A stretch of DNA of 6,617 bases from Ruminococcus sp. CAG:382 (GTDB lineage: Bacteria; Bacillota; Clostridia; Oscillospirales; CAG-382), in the NCBI GenBank assembly GCA_000433115.1, contig FR892180.1, positions 1-6,617 on the forward strand, written 5' to 3'. A program made the translations under genes and the position numbers. A model generated the notes under the pieces. It searched no databases. It was not told the origin of the DNA and saw nothing but the letters and a program-made list of their open reading frames with translations. Of this stretch, positions 6,204-6,617 are shown in pieces; the first letter of the stretch is position 1, and every line of letters starts with the position of its first letter.

Positions 6204-6237
6204 AATATTAAACAAAAACAAACGGAGGATTTTGACA

Positions 6238-6617
6238 ATGGAACTGAACAAGGAACTGCTTGCGAAAGCGAAAAACGCGAAGACCCCCGAGGAGCTCATA
6301 GCTCTTGCCAACGAAAACGGCATGGAAATGACCGAAGAGAGTGCGGAGGCATATTACAATCTGCTTCATCCGCAAAACGGCGAAGTCAGCGACGATGAGC
6401 TTGACAACGTCGCCGGCGGCGGTTGCCATAACGGCGGCAAGCTTGTCGTTTCCGTAATGCATTACTGCGATGAATGGCGCTGCAAGGATGACGGCTCCCA
6501 ATGCGATATAGACGGCATACTGGTAAACTGCAACACCTGCAGGGTCGCCGCATACTGCTTTTCGTGCAAATACTGTTCTTACGAGAAAGGGCTGTGGCTT
6601 TGCAATAACCCTGTTAA
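6238..6617 (+). CDS. Nif11-like leader precursor peptide 6 with a ten-Cys core (3' end outside window)
   Basis: This frame is open from the ATG at 6238 to the window end, giving 126 complete codons and no stop. GGAGG at 6224-6228 lies nine bases upstream. Residues 1-63 are a Nif11-like leader of the same length as in precursor 5, identical at 44 of 63 positions, with the last 13 before the core all conserved (SDDELDNVAGGGC). The register is Val at -12, Leu at -7 and Val at -4. The visible core holds ten Cys, counting Cys63 next to the cleavage site, in patterns such as CNTC and CFSCKYC, and ends GLWLCNNPV. Its CxxCKY and CxNP elements match precursor 5 although the rest differs. Such dense Cys suggests metal binding, disulfides or ring-forming modification. 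The protein is probably near its end at the window edge, but that cannot be seen. Confidence 0.85.
   Translation, partial: MELNKELLAKAKNAKTPEELIALANENGMEMTEESAEAYYNLLHPQNGEVSDDELDNVAGGGCHNGGKLVVSVMHYCDEWRCKDDGSQCDIDGILVNCNTCRVAAYCFSCKYCSYEKGLWLCNNPV

Overview
The window looks like the back half of a peptide secretion operon from a low- to mid-GC Gram-positive, most likely a gut-type clostridium (Oscillospirales/Ruminococcus-like). That placement is inferred from codon style, strong AGGAGG ribosome sites, and the mix of NHLM-type transporters with Nif11-like leader peptides. Every supported gene is on the + strand, gaps are short (the longest is 63 bases), and two genes overlap, so most or all of the window could be one transcript.

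Region 1 (1-3952) encodes two ABC half-transporters with fused membrane and ATPase domains. The first is cut by the window edge and matches the peptidase-containing subunit of the NHLM export system. Its C39 peptidase would lie upstream, and the frame appears to break near positions 45-65. The second is complete. It has the N-terminal soluble domain typical of the second NHLM subunit and no peptidase. Together they should form the exporter, which cuts leaders after a double glycine and secretes the rest.

Region 2 (4011-4744) holds a 78-residue unknown protein and an ECF-like sigma factor, joined by an ATGA overlap. The small protein ends in a segment that copies the hydrophobic register of the cluster's leaders but has Ala-Ala where they have Gly-Gly.

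Region 3 (4759-6617) is a run of six small precursor-like genes, the last cut by the window end. Four have short or minimal leaders and two have full Nif11-like leaders. All six share one cleavage register: hydrophobic at -12 (Ala in one case), Leu at -7, Val at -4, Gly-Gly at -2/-1. Five of the six cores are Cys-rich, with CxxC pairs like a zinc ribbon. The sixth is Asn-rich with a 20-residue internal repeat.

No lanthionine synthetase, cyclodehydratase, radical SAM enzyme or other peptide modifier is visible here. The cores may be exported unmodified, perhaps as metal-binding or disulfide-bonded mini-proteins, or modified by enzymes outside the window. The sigma factor probably controls this operon, but no target promoter could be read with confidence.
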